From assembly GCF_013343235.1 (NCBI RefSeq), contig NZ_CP040094.1, positions 2,666,501 through 2,730,500 of the forward strand: DNA of 64,000 nucleotides, in the 5' to 3' direction. Positions 52,936-61,963 of the stretch are shown here, in pieces. Both the position numbers and the translations under genes were made by a program. The notes under the pieces are model-generated. The model was not told where the DNA came from and did not search any database. It worked only from the letters and a program-made list of their open reading frames with translations. Positions within the stretch are counted from its first letter, which is position 1; the number at the start of each line of letters is the position of its first letter. The DNA is from Nostoc sp. TCL240-02 (GTDB taxonomy: Bacteria > Cyanobacteriota > Cyanobacteriia > Cyanobacteriales > Nostocaceae).

Positions 52936-53901
52936 TTATAAAATAATTTTGCAAGAAAACATTGATTTGGGTAACATTCCATGCACACCTTTATGAGGAC
53001 TATTCACAACTTGAGTGATGTGAAAATTCACAGCTAAACTACACAATATATAAGCATCTTCTGGCGATAAATTTGCAAAGCGTTCCAGAAAATCAATCAT
53101 GTTTTTTAAAGCCAATTCTAAAGCTTCATCTAAGGTTTGAGCAAACCCCATTGTGATGATATGAGTTGGAGTTTCGGCGATTGGTGTTGTTAGGTGTAAA
53201 TCTTTGCGAAGTTTGAGGGTAATTCTACCGTTCATAGAGGTTTCAATGGCGGTGACATTTACTTCACCATCTCCTTGTGCAGAATGCCCATCACCAATAG
53301 AAAATAATGCACCTGGTACGAAAATCGGCAAAAATAAACGAGAACCAGCTTGTAATTCTCGATTGTCGATATTACCGCCGTAAGAACCTGGTGGGACAGA
53401 AGTTCGAGAGGTTTCTGAGGTAGCGACACCAAGAATCCCAAAAAACGGTTTGAGGGGAATTTTTATGCCAGCACCCGCCGGAAATTCAGCGATATTGTTG
53501 GCTAAATCTAGAGGAATGAATCTTAAGGCAGGTTGAGGAAACTGATGTGGTAAAGCTCCCCAACCTTTACGAATGGCATTAAAGCCGACGGGTAAACTAG
53601 GTGCGATCGCATCTAATTGTACTTCTAAAACATTCCCTGGTTCGGCATCGCGCACATAAATCGGCCCTGTGAGTAAATGCGGCCCCCCAGCAATCTTACG
53701 TTCTGGTAGAAGATTTTGGCAAATATCGAGCAATTCTGGTGTGACAAACTCTGGTGGTGCTTTGTCATAAACGTAGTAACCAGTATAAGTTTCCACATCA
53801 ACCGTATCACCAGAATCAATAATCAGTGCTGGTTTTAACAGATGAGAGAAACCACCCAGATGCACAGTTTCCTTAGTCGCTTTTAAAATGTAATGAGTCA
53901 T
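52936..53901 (-). CDS. Acetamidase/formamidase family protein
   Basis: 321 residues from the ATG giving MTHYILKATKETVHLGGFS; a longer frame upstream is not family-like. Family blocks: VHLGGFSHLLKPALIIDSGDTVDVETYTGYY, LTGPIYVRDAEPGNVLEVQL, FFGILGVA, PPGSYGGNIDNRELQAGSRLFLPIFVPGALFSIGDGHSAQGDGEV (metal-binding His and Asp) and AYILCSLAVNFHITQVVN. It hydrolyses short amides such as formamide to ammonia and acid. Alone on its strand. Confidence 0.92.
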   Translation of the reverse strand: MTHYILKATKETVHLGGFSHLLKPALIIDSGDTVDVETYTGYYVYDKAPPEFVTPELLDICQNLLPERKIAGGPHLLTGPIYVRDAEPGNVLEVQLDAIAPSLPVGFNAIRKGWGALPHQFPQPALRFIPLDLANNIAEFPAGAGIKIPLKPFFGILGVATSETSRTSVPPGSYGGNIDNRELQAGSRLFLPIFVPGALFSIGDGHSAQGDGEVNVTAIETSMNGRITLKLRKDLHLTTPIAETPTHIITMGFAQTLDEALELALKNMIDFLERFANLSPEDAYILCSLAVNFHITQVVNSPHKGVHGMLPKSMFSCKIIL

Positions 53902-53959
53902 GGCTGTTGTGTTTTTAGTTGCATGGGCAGGTTTCCCAAATTGGGCGCACAAACGAAAT

Positions 53960-54060
53960 CCGTCTACGCGGACTCTAGGAATTTGAAACCCACCTGCGTG
54001 GGTTTTGTCCGTATAGCTGCGTTCGCGTCAGCGTGCCGGAGGCTCTATTCTATTCGCCAA
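53960..54060. repeat. GC-rich palindromic repeat cluster upstream of acetamidase
   Basis: AAACCCACCTGCGTGGGTTT (53988-54007) is a near-perfect hairpin, with neighbouring TCTACGCGGA and CGTTCGCGTCAGCG units, again a dispersed Nostoc-type repeat. Confidence 0.6.
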
Positions 54061-54193
54061 GGCTTTTTCAACTTTCGTCAAGCTTCAGATGAAAGGATAC
54101 CTACTAGTACTCGTACCAAATCTTCTAAACCTTCAGGAACACGATAAAGCTTAATATCTTCTGTAATTAGCTTTTGTTGCCTATTGAGTGTAC

Positions 54194-55374
54194 CAGAAGT
54201 GTTGAATGTTAAGAAAAATCCGATAAAAATAGCCCAAAATATGGTAGTTTTGGGCTAAGGCTTAAAATATATTAGTTTGATTGTGATTATAAATTCATTT
54301 CCCAAAATTGTCAAAGATATACTGAAAAGCCTGCCAAAAAACGATTATCCAGTATTGAACAGTCGTCTGTTTTTTGAGTGCTGGCTATCCTATGCCCTGG
54401 ATAACAGCTTAACAAGTATGCGAGATTTGTTTAACAGATTAAATAACAATTGTTTTGAGGTAGATATTTCTACTTTCTCTAAAGCAAATTTACATCGAAG
54501 CCAAAAACCTTTTCAAGAGATTTACCAAAAATTAAATGAATTAGTACAGAAGAAAGTTCAAAAAAAGTTACACAATAAATATGCAATTTGTCCAATAGAT
54601 TCAACAATTATTACTCTCACAAGTAAATTGTTATGGGTACTAGGTCATCATCAAGTCAAGCTGTTTAGTTCCTTAAATCTCTCCACAGGAAGCCCAGAAG
54701 ATAACTTCATCAATTTTGGACATGACCATGATTATAAATTTGGTTCCAAAATGATGTCTAGTCTCCCAATAAATGCTGTTGGAGTAATGGATAGGGGTTT
54801 TGCTGGATTAAAATTTATCCAAGAATTAGTACAAGAAAACAAATATTTTGTTTTGCGGATAAAAAACAATTGGAAACTAGAATTTGATGGCTCAAATGGA
54901 TTGGTCAAAGTTGGTGCATCTGATGATGCTCAAGCTTATAGAGTAATTAATTTCTGTGATTTAGAGACAAAAACCGAGTTTCGCTTAGTGACTAATTTAC
55001 CAGAGTCGGGAGATGCAGCTGTTCATGATGATGAAATTAGGGATATTTATCGATTACGTTGGGGAGTTGAATTGTTGTGGAAGTTTTTAAAGATGCACTT
55101 AAAACTTGACAAACTCATTACCAAAAACGTCAATGGTATTACCATACAAATTTACGTGAGCTTGATAGCCTATCTGATTTTACAGCTTTTATCTATTCCC
55201 GAACAATGGGGACATACACTATTAGATAAATTCCGCTATCTTCAATCTTGTATGTGTCAGAAAATCAGCTATGTTCATTGGTTTGAGGAGATGATGTTTT
55301 GCTGACTAATTTAAGCTTTTGAGACTTAGTGTAACTAATAATGTAAAGTTTTGTATCAGCATTCAACATTTCTG
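54194..55374 (+). mobile_element. IS4-family element, copy 2 (9-bp duplication TGAGTGTAC)
   Basis: Same 1181-bp element as at 32167-33347. The flanks 54185-54193 and 55375-55383 are both TGAGTGTAC, a clean 9-bp target duplication proving simple insertion. Confidence 0.95.
54277..55305 (+). CDS. IS4-family transposase, copy 2
   Basis: 342 residues, intact and identical to copy 1 except one Lys for Glu in VQKKVQKK. DDE residues as in copy 1 (PIDSTI, VMDRGF, YRLRWGVELLWKFLK). Confidence 0.92.
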   Translation: MIVIINSFPKIVKDILKSLPKNDYPVLNSRLFFECWLSYALDNSLTSMRDLFNRLNNNCFEVDISTFSKANLHRSQKPFQEIYQKLNELVQKKVQKKLHNKYAICPIDSTIITLTSKLLWVLGHHQVKLFSSLNLSTGSPEDNFINFGHDHDYKFGSKMMSSLPINAVGVMDRGFAGLKFIQELVQENKYFVLRIKNNWKLEFDGSNGLVKVGASDDAQAYRVINFCDLETKTEFRLVTNLPESGDAAVHDDEIRDIYRLRWGVELLWKFLKMHLKLDKLITKNVNGITIQIYVSLIAYLILQLLSIPEQWGHTLLDKFRYLQSCMCQKISYVHWFEEMMFC

Positions 55375-55920
55375 TGAGTGTACCAAATTTCCAGTCATCT
55401 CCATTAGTAACTGCGCCAAATAAAATTGATGATTTATCGTTTAGAGACTGATTCAAAGCTATTAATTCTACTGCTAGTTGTGTAAACCCTCTTCTAATAT
55501 CTGATTGCTTTGCTTCAATCACCAATAAAGAGTTAGATTTATGTAAATAATAATCCAAAGTACCTTTAAGCTTTTCATCCACATTAATTGGATATTCACT
55601 ATATAGTTGAGCTTTTGTTTGATCGCAGATTTCAGCAAGGATAGGAGCAATCATAAATTCTCTAATTGATATCTCAGCCGTCGGGTTAAAAAGCTTTATA
55701 TTGCGCTGTAAGTAATTTTGTAAAAATTCTAAATAGCTAACTTCAGCAAAGTATATTGGTAATTTTAGCTCTGTGCGTTCGTAACTGTACTCAAACTCAG
55801 CTACTACATCTATGGTTGGATTAGGTAACAAAAAGTATTGACTAAAAGTGTAACTTTGGTCTGGTTTTAAAATTCTATATTTACGCATAATTTTTTCGGG
55901 CATGAACTACAACACAGATA

Positions 55921-55948
55921 TTACGAATTACGAATTACGAATTACGAA
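55921..55948. repeat. Heptamer tandem repeat TTACGAA x4
   Basis: Four perfect tandem TTACGAA units lie just upstream of the DUF4336 gene. Confidence 0.85.
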
Positions 55949-56040
55949 TTAGTATTATTATCTCAACAATTTGCTAAACTCCAACTTTGGGGATACCAAA
56001 TAAAAACAATTTGAGCAGGGAATTTGGAGGGGGTCGCAGA

Positions 56041-57273
56041 GTGACTAATGATGAACGCATAGTCAATGCACAACAGATACATCCAAAAGACTTTTCATGG
56101 AAACTATGGCCTGTTCTGCCACTCTATCCTTATGGCAGGCGGCAGACAATCCGCAAAGAAGTGATTAAGGACACAATCTGGAATTTTGACCAGATTCAGG
56201 GTATTTTCTACGTTGTTGTGCCGATTCGGATGACTGTGGTTAAGCTCGAAGCTGGGGGTCTTCTTATCTATGCGCCTGTTGCACCCACCCCAGAGTGCAT
56301 CCGGCTTGTGAATGAGTTGGTGGTGGAACACGGTAATGTTAAGTACATCATTCTGCCGACTATCTCTGGTATAGAACACAAAATCTTTGTCGGCCCCTTC
56401 GCTAGATATTTTCCGACTGCACAGGTGTTTGTGGCTCCCCATCAGTGGAGTTTCCCGCTAAATCTGCCCCTTAGTTGGCTGGGTTTACCCCCAAAACGGA
56501 CTCAGGTACTCCCAGAAGATAGTAGCAAAACACCCTTTGCTGACGAGTTTGATTATGCAATGCTGGGCCCCATCGAACTTGGCCCTGGTCGATTTGCAGA
56601 AGTTGCTTTTTTTCACAAGCGATCGCATACTCTTTTAGTAACAGATTGTGTACTCTCTATCCCAGACGATCCACCTGCGATCGTTTTATTAGATCCATAT
56701 CCCCTACTATTCCATGCCAAGGATCGGGCTTCTGATATTGTTGCAGACATTCAGGTAAATCGCCGTAAGGGTTGGCAGCGCATCTGTCTGTTTGCTTTGT
56801 ACTTTCAACCAAGCGCACTAAATATACCCCAATGGAATAAGGTGTTGCAAGATGCCTTGAAAGCCCCAGAACGCTCAAGGAAAGCTTATTTTGGATTGTA
56901 CCCCTTTCAATGGCATCCAGATTGGCTGCGATCGTTTGATGCCCTGCGAGGTAATGGGCGGTTGTTTGTTGCACCAATTTTACAGACGTTGATTCTTAAC
57001 CGCGCACCGAAGGAAACTATTGACTGGGCTGATAAAGTTGCTAGTTGGGACTTCGAGTGGATTATTCCCTGCCACTTTGATGCACCGATAAAAGCCCAAG
57101 CGTATCAGTTTCGTCAAGCTTTCTCTTTTTTGGAAAAGCAGCCTGCTGTTAGTGGGGGTTTATTCAGCATTAGCAGCTATCCCCTACCAGAGGAGGATTT
57201 TAAACTACTTAAAGAAATCGATGCAGGTTTAAATAAGTTGGGCATTGTGCCAGCAGCAAAGGAGAAGGTGTAA
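56041..57273 (+). CDS. DUF4336 protein (metallo-beta-lactamase-like fold)
   Basis: About 410 residues from a GTG start after GGAGGGG; a TTG 54 bp upstream is possible. Blocks: IWNFDQIQGIFYVVVPIRMTVVKLEAGGLLIYAPVAPTPEC, then HGNVKYIILPTISGIEHKIFVGPFARYFP, FHKRSHTLLVTDCVLSIPDDPP and WIIPCHFDAPI. The order resembles degenerate metallo-beta-lactamase motifs, which is how DUF4336 folds. The substrate is unknown. Confidence 0.82.
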   Translation: MTNDERIVNAQQIHPKDFSWKLWPVLPLYPYGRRQTIRKEVIKDTIWNFDQIQGIFYVVVPIRMTVVKLEAGGLLIYAPVAPTPECIRLVNELVVEHGNVKYIILPTISGIEHKIFVGPFARYFPTAQVFVAPHQWSFPLNLPLSWLGLPPKRTQVLPEDSSKTPFADEFDYAMLGPIELGPGRFAEVAFFHKRSHTLLVTDCVLSIPDDPPAIVLLDPYPLLFHAKDRASDIVADIQVNRRKGWQRICLFALYFQPSALNIPQWNKVLQDALKAPERSRKAYFGLYPFQWHPDWLRSFDALRGNGRLFVAPILQTLILNRAPKETIDWADKVASWDFEWIIPCHFDAPIKAQAYQFRQAFSFLEKQPAVSGGLFSISSYPLPEEDFKLLKEIDAGLNKLGIVPAAKEKV

Positions 57274-57488
57274 GAGAATTTTGTGTAACTGCTGTGCTAA
57301 AGAATCATAAATTGCTATGACTGCAAAACTATAGTGGTTCGATTTTTGATTTTTAATTTAAACTTTGGCACTCAATTAGCTTGCAAATTCCTACCAGAGA
57401 ACTAAGACTAATTCCTTCTATTGACTGTGGTCAAGTTCATAAATTAGTTGGTTAACTTGAGAATAGCAACTATTAAAGATGAAAAAAG

Positions 57489-57665
57489 ATGAATAAGACA
57501 TTACTAACGATTTTGATGCTTGCACTGTTACTCTTATTCATCGTTTCTCCCTTTGCTGCCCTTGCTAGTTTGATGCTGGTAGTGTTAGTTTCGACATTTT
57601 TCTCTTTACTTGGAAACGTATTTCAAGCAATAATTGCTGGTGACACTAACCCAAAAGGGTCATAA
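57489..57665 (+). CDS. Small two-helix membrane protein
   Basis: A 58-residue protein beginning MNKTLLTILMLALLLLFIVS, with a second hydrophobic segment SLMLVVLVSTFFSLLGNVFQ and a polar tail GDTNPKGS. AAAAAAGATG gives a weak ribosome binding site. Small membrane proteins of this form are widespread in cyanobacteria; no function known. Confidence 0.6.
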   Translation: MNKTLLTILMLALLLLFIVSPFAALASLMLVVLVSTFFSLLGNVFQAIIAGDTNPKGS

Positions 57666-57802
57666 GGGACTTCCAAATAAAAAAATATCCCATCGCTTTA
57701 AGGGCAGGGGGAGGGAGGGAAAATCGTAGTGAAGTTGGATAATTTATTTTTTGGAGTTCCCTAAAAGCAAAATCAAAATAAAGAGAGGATTTTCAAACTA
57801 TT

Positions 57803-58309
57803 TCAAAGATCAATTTTCATTTTAAAAGAGATGCTACCAACTCGGTTGATTATTTCACTACCAAGAACGACTTCAAAGCCAAACCTTTTATATAAACTCA
57901 TGGCTGGATTTGTCGCTCTGAGACTAAGTGATATTGATGAATAAGATGTTTGGGCTGCTGCTAACAAATGTGTGAGTAACTGCGTTCCTATGCCTTTATT
58001 TCTATGTTGGGGAAGAATCGCAATAGCTAGTTCAGGAGTTTGATCGTCAACATAGCCATATCCTTTATTTTCACCTGTCAATAGACGCAGCCATGCAGAT
58101 CCTACTGGTTGATTACTAGTTTCCAGAATAGCGATGAAGCCGCTATCATCTTTACATCCCCAATTTTTAACATATTTTGCCAAATCAGGATTATTTATGG
58201 CATCCTGTACTGTCAGATTACCTTCTTTTTCCAGATGCGCTGCTTCATAAAGCATAAGCCAGAGAAAAGGCTCATCTTCCTGTATCAATGGACGAATAGA
58301 ATAATCCAT
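57803..58309 (-). CDS. GNAT family N-acetyltransferase
   Basis: 168 residues. MDYSIRPLIQEDEPFLWLMLYEAA opens the fold; acetyl-CoA pyrophosphate loop ILPQHRNKGIGTQLLTHLLAAA (motif A, Q/RxxGxG/A) and motif B LSLRATNPAMSLYKRFGFEVV are clear. The acceptor substrate is unknown. Alone, leftward, 32 bp after the PNPOx gene stop, so perhaps co-transcribed. Confidence 0.92.
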   Translation of the reverse strand: MDYSIRPLIQEDEPFLWLMLYEAAHLEKEGNLTVQDAINNPDLAKYVKNWGCKDDSGFIAILETSNQPVGSAWLRLLTGENKGYGYVDDQTPELAIAILPQHRNKGIGTQLLTHLLAAAQTSYSSISLSLRATNPAMSLYKRFGFEVVLGSEIINRVGSISFKMKIDL

Positions 58310-58341
58310 AACTCATGCCCTAAAGTCCGCTTTTGTAAAAT

Positions 58342-58896
58342 TTAGGATAATTTACTTAGCGGTGTTGGTAAACCGTCAATGCTGACAAGATTTTTCTTCT
58401 GTTGATATTCTCGAACTCCCTCTTCACCTTTTTTACTAGCCCAGTTTACTAAAGTCTGGCGCTCACCTCGATATTCATAAAGTGGTACGCCAAAACCACA
58501 AGAAGTCTGTACTTTTTCGATATCAGCGACGATAATTTGGCGAGTTCCAGGCATTGGTAAAAACAGAGAGTACAGAGAGTCCCAATCTGGAGAATTCGGT
58601 AGAATCGTCTTTCCTTGACCGTAAAGACGCAGAATAGACGCAGGTTCTTCAAAGGCGCAAAACATGAAGGTTATCCGCCCATTTTCTTGCAAATGGGCTG
58701 AGGTTTCGTTACCACTGCCTGTAAGGTCTACGTAACCTACTTGCTTGGGAGAGAGAACACGAAAGCATCCTAAACCTTTAGGAGATAGATTAACATGACC
58801 CGTAGGACTCAAGGGTGCAGAGCCAACAAAGAAAAGGTGTTGGGCTGCAATAAAGTCTTGCAGTTCGTCTGTAATACAGTCAAAAAGTTTAGACAT
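58342..58896 (-). CDS. Pyridoxamine 5'-phosphate oxidase-like flavin-binding protein
   Basis: 184 residues of the PNPOx-like split-barrel family: FFVGSAPLSPTGHVNLSPKGL, VGYVDLTGSGNETSAHLQENGRITFMFCAFEEPASILRLYGQGK and ETSAHL (FMN contacts). These small proteins bind FMN or F420 and are not the vitamin B6 enzyme itself. Role unknown. Confidence 0.85.
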   Translation of the reverse strand: MSKLFDCITDELQDFIAAQHLFFVGSAPLSPTGHVNLSPKGLGCFRVLSPKQVGYVDLTGSGNETSAHLQENGRITFMFCAFEEPASILRLYGQGKTILPNSPDWDSLYSLFLPMPGTRQIIVADIEKVQTSCGFGVPLYEYRGERQTLVNWASKKGEEGVREYQQKKNLVSIDGLPTPLSKLS

Positions 58897-59131
58897 AGAC
58901 TGTCTGATTTATATTCACATACAAATTTTTCATCTTCTCAGCCTATGCCTTAGCTAAATATCTAGCAAGGCCCAATTGCCGATGTCTGAGCAAATGGGAG
59001 TTTGGAGTTAGGAAAAGTATCAAGATAAGTGGGCGTAAATAATTGTCTGTGAGATAAGGAAATAGGCAATAGGCATAAGGGTTTAAGCCTAGTTCCTTTT
59101 TATTTACATAGTTTGATTTTATTGTGCCAAC

Positions 59132-59656
59132 TTACTGTCTCATATACCGACTAGCCATTTGGATGGCATCAGCGATATCTACATCACCATCGCCGTCAGC
59201 ATCCAAGAAGGAATTCAGTACAGGATTCCCGCCAGCTTGGGGATTTTGAGCATTTGCACCTGATTGCAAAAAATTCAAGACTAAAGGTACTGCTAAAGGT
59301 AGCAATTGTTGAACTATACCAGCATCCAATCCAGTTTGCTGGGCAGCAACCTGAGCTACCTGTTGTTGTATCTGAGGAGAAAATAGCGAATTGACGGCTT
59401 GGGGGTTAGGTGAAGTCCCAGCATATTGATTCACTAAACTTTGTGCGGCTTCATTACCATCTCTGGCTTGCTTGTCTTGTAAAGCGGAACGCACTTGACC
59501 ACCCACAATTGACAAGACTGATTGAATGGTAGAAGGGTCTGCACCAGTACTTTGGCTTAATTGTTGTACAGTGTTAATAATTCCTCCCAGTTGCCCTAAG
59601 CTTCCCTGTTGATTGGGATTAGCAACTGCACCAAGAATTTGATCGAAAAGTCCCAT
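59132..59656 (-). CDS. DUF937 (YidB-like) protein
   Basis: 174 residues from the ATG giving MGLFDQILGAVANPNQQGS; an upstream Met adds 22 doubtful residues. The Gln/Ala/Gly-rich helical body (IQSVLSIVGGQVRSALQDKQ, QQVAQVAAQQTGLDAGIVQQLLPLAVPLVLNFLQSG) is the DUF937 pattern. The C-terminus DADGDGDVDIADAIQMASRYM is a dockerin/EF-hand-like calcium loop. Function unknown. Confidence 0.8.
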   Translation of the reverse strand: MGLFDQILGAVANPNQQGSLGQLGGIINTVQQLSQSTGADPSTIQSVLSIVGGQVRSALQDKQARDGNEAAQSLVNQYAGTSPNPQAVNSLFSPQIQQQVAQVAAQQTGLDAGIVQQLLPLAVPLVLNFLQSGANAQNPQAGGNPVLNSFLDADGDGDVDIADAIQMASRYMRQ

Positions 59657-59814
59657 AAATTTATTTCTCCCTTTGTTCTCAAAAAGCTTGCCAAAACTGG
59701 CTTGAAGTATTTTTGTAGGCAAATTTTCGTCAGTCCACTAAAAAGATTTAAACACGCAACCTTATACTTGCTATTGATTATTATGAAAAAATTAACTTTG
59801 AAAAGCTACTAACT

Positions 59815-60050
59815 CAAGGATGAGAAATTGGTAAAGTTATACCTGCGGTGGGCAAAACCAACGCAAACTCTATACCTTTATCTAACTCAAATTGGTAGCT
59901 AATCTTACCTTGAGGTTTTTCTACCACAATTTGATATGCGATGCCTACGACGGGCTACGCCTACGCTAGCCTTAAACCAGTACCAATGCCTCGTGGTTTG
60001 GTAGTAAAAAATGTTTCAAATATCTTTTTCTGATTTTCTGGTGAATATAG
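59815..60050 (-). pseudogene. Histidine-kinase HATPase remnant with inserted palindromic repeat
   Basis: The minus strand reads KIFETFFTTKPRGIGTGLRLA, then is broken by a GC-rich repeat (59943-59971) with stop codons, then continues IAYQIVVEKPQGKISYQFEL and GIEFALVLP. This is the G2-box and C-terminus of a sensor kinase (TGLGLAIAYQIV). The rest of the kinase is absent. Confidence 0.75.
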
Positions 60051-60206
60051 AATTATTTATTGTTGGGGTACAGCATTGCGCTTAAGTTTCACCGTCAAAG
60101 GTTCAAATTTTGCAAAAGTTGCTTCTTACTACTCTGGTAAGAAAGACTGAAACTATTAAGATCAGAAGCATCTACCCACTGAAATACCCACTAATCTTTC
60201 CTAGCC

Positions 60207-61760
60207 ATGCCTCTGTCGCGCATAGTAACGCTAATTGTTGGTCTGATAGTCATTTTGGGGCTAGCCCTATGGCTAATTGATTCCCTATCGCGCCTCTATT
60301 GGCAATTGTCCTATTCGCCGTTGCTTGGGAATTTGCTGCTGTTGCTGCTGATTGTCCTCATAGGAGCTTTGGTTGCCGCTTTTGTCTATTATGTATTGGT
60401 AATTCAATCTGGCGAAAAGCGATCGCGCCGCAACCCCAAGCGAGTCACTGCGGCGCAAATTCCTGCGGCTAAATCTGATGCTGCTTCTACAACTCTCCAA
60501 GCTGTGCGCCAACAGGTAGCGCAAATTCAAGATGAAGTCACACGTCAGGCTTTATTAAGTCGATCGCGGGAGATTGAAGCGAACTTAGCACGGGGTGAAA
60601 TTCAAGTAGTGGTATTTGGTACGGGGAGTGCTGGCAAAACTTCCCTAGTTAATGCGATTATGGGACGCATGGTGGGTCAAGTGGATGCACCGATGGGTAC
60701 AACCCAGGTTGGAGAAACTTATTGTTTGCGGTTGAAGGGATTAGAACGCAAGATTTTAATTACAGATACGCCAGGGATTTTAGAAGCGGGTGTGGCGGGA
60801 ACAGAACGGGAACAAATGGCCCGAGAACTAGCGACAGAAGCAGATTTACTGTTATTTGTGGTGGATAATGACTTACGACGCTCAGAATATGAGCCGTTGC
60901 GAGGATTAGCAGAAATTGGTAAGCGATCGCTTCTAGTTCTCAACAAAACTGATTTATATACAGATGAAGATAAAGAATCCATCCTCGCTAGGTTGCGTCA
61001 ACGGGTACGGGGATTTATTGCTACTAATGATGTGGTAGCGATCGCAGCTAATCCCCAATCTGCACAACTAGAGACTGGCGAAACCTACCAGCCGGAACCC
61101 GATATTGTCCCTTTACTGCGGCGCACAGCTGCTGTTTTACGCGCCGAAGGTGAAGATTTGGTGGCGGATAACATTCTTTTGCAATCTCTGCGATTGGGAG
61201 ACGAGGCACGAAAACTCATCGATGGTCAGCGTCGCCGTCAAGCTGACAAAATCGTAGAACGGTTTCAGTGGATTGGTGCTGGTGTGGTATCAGTCACGCC
61301 CATACCAGTAGTAGATTTATTGGCGACAGCAGCTGTTAATGCTCAAATGGTTGTGGAAATTGGCAGAGTCTACGGCTGTGAATTGAATATGGAACGGGGA
61401 CGAGAGTTAGCCCTTTCTTTAGCGAAAACTATTGCCAGTTTGGGCATTGTCAAGGGAGCAATTCAATTATTATCTACAGCGTTGCAACTTAATGTTGCTA
61501 CCTTTCTTATTGGTCGGGCGATTCAAGGTGTGACAGCAGCTTATTTAACGCGAATTGCTGGTAAAAGTTTTATTGAATATTTTCGTCACGATCAAGATTG
61601 GGGTGATGGTGGAATGACGGAAGTTGTGCAGAAACAGTTTCAAATTAATCGCCGAGATGAATTTATTAAAGCTTTTATTCAAGAAGCGATCGCACGGGTA
61701 GTGAAGCCGTTAACAGACAAAAGTGAGGTGGTTGAGGAAGAGACAGAAACGGAGAGTTAG
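60207..61760 (+). CDS. Membrane-anchored Era-like GTPase with DUF697 domain
   Basis: 517 residues. Two N-terminal membrane helices (about 6-25 and 42-66). Then a TRAFAC GTPase domain: G1 GTGSAGKTSLVNAI (about 138-151), G3 ITDTPGILEAG (about 187-197) and G4 LVLNKTDLY (about 243-251). A C-terminal DUF697 region follows (WIGAGVVSVTPIPVVDLLATAAVNAQMVVEIGRVYG ... IQGVTAAYLTRIAGKSFIEYF), amphipathic or membrane-associated. DUF697 GTPases are common in cyanobacteria and resemble YcjF; function unknown, perhaps membrane remodelling. Confidence 0.88.
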   Translation: MPLSRIVTLIVGLIVILGLALWLIDSLSRLYWQLSYSPLLGNLLLLLLIVLIGALVAAFVYYVLVIQSGEKRSRRNPKRVTAAQIPAAKSDAASTTLQAVRQQVAQIQDEVTRQALLSRSREIEANLARGEIQVVVFGTGSAGKTSLVNAIMGRMVGQVDAPMGTTQVGETYCLRLKGLERKILITDTPGILEAGVAGTEREQMARELATEADLLLFVVDNDLRRSEYEPLRGLAEIGKRSLLVLNKTDLYTDEDKESILARLRQRVRGFIATNDVVAIAANPQSAQLETGETYQPEPDIVPLLRRTAAVLRAEGEDLVADNILLQSLRLGDEARKLIDGQRRRQADKIVERFQWIGAGVVSVTPIPVVDLLATAAVNAQMVVEIGRVYGCELNMERGRELALSLAKTIASLGIVKGAIQLLSTALQLNVATFLIGRAIQGVTAAYLTRIAGKSFIEYFRHDQDWGDGGMTEVVQKQFQINRRDEFIKAFIQEAIARVVKPLTDKSEVVEEETETES

Positions 61761-61877
61761 GATATTTTGAGTGGAGGAGAGCAATATTTATTTTTGCTAA
61801 ATTATTAACCTATAATCACAGCTAATTTTAGGTAGTTATTTTAAGCGACTTTAAAATAAAAAATATCCAATTGTTGA

Positions 61878-61925
61878 AAAACAAGGAGGATAAGGAGGAA
61901 TTTACTTCCTTATCTTCCTTGTTTT
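61878..61925. terminator. Hairpin between convergent genes
   Basis: AAAACAAGGAGGATAAGGAG (61878-61897) and its near-perfect inverted copy (61905-61925) form a 21-bp stem with 2 mismatches and a 6-nt loop. A/T tracts at its base allow termination in both directions. Confidence 0.7.
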
Positions 61926-61963
61926 CGTCTATACAGCAGTTAGATAATTTATAGTAAATTAGC

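Larger units (their letters stand above)
54078..55903 (-). pseudogene. PD-(D/E)XK nuclease-like gene split by IS4 copy 2
   Basis: Removing the IS and one TGAGTGTAC duplication restores an uninterrupted frame: GAVTNGDDWKFGTL then NRQQKLITEDIKLYRVPEGL, ending VGILSSEA. The restored protein is about 215 residues. GTLDYYLHKSNSLLVIEAKQSDIRRGFTQLAVELIAL has the D...ExK spacing of the restriction-like fold with a following helix, similar to the N-terminal nuclease parts of restriction subunits. The disrupted version keeps the D/ExK part fused to IS-encoded residues, so a truncated product might still be made. Confidence 0.8.
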
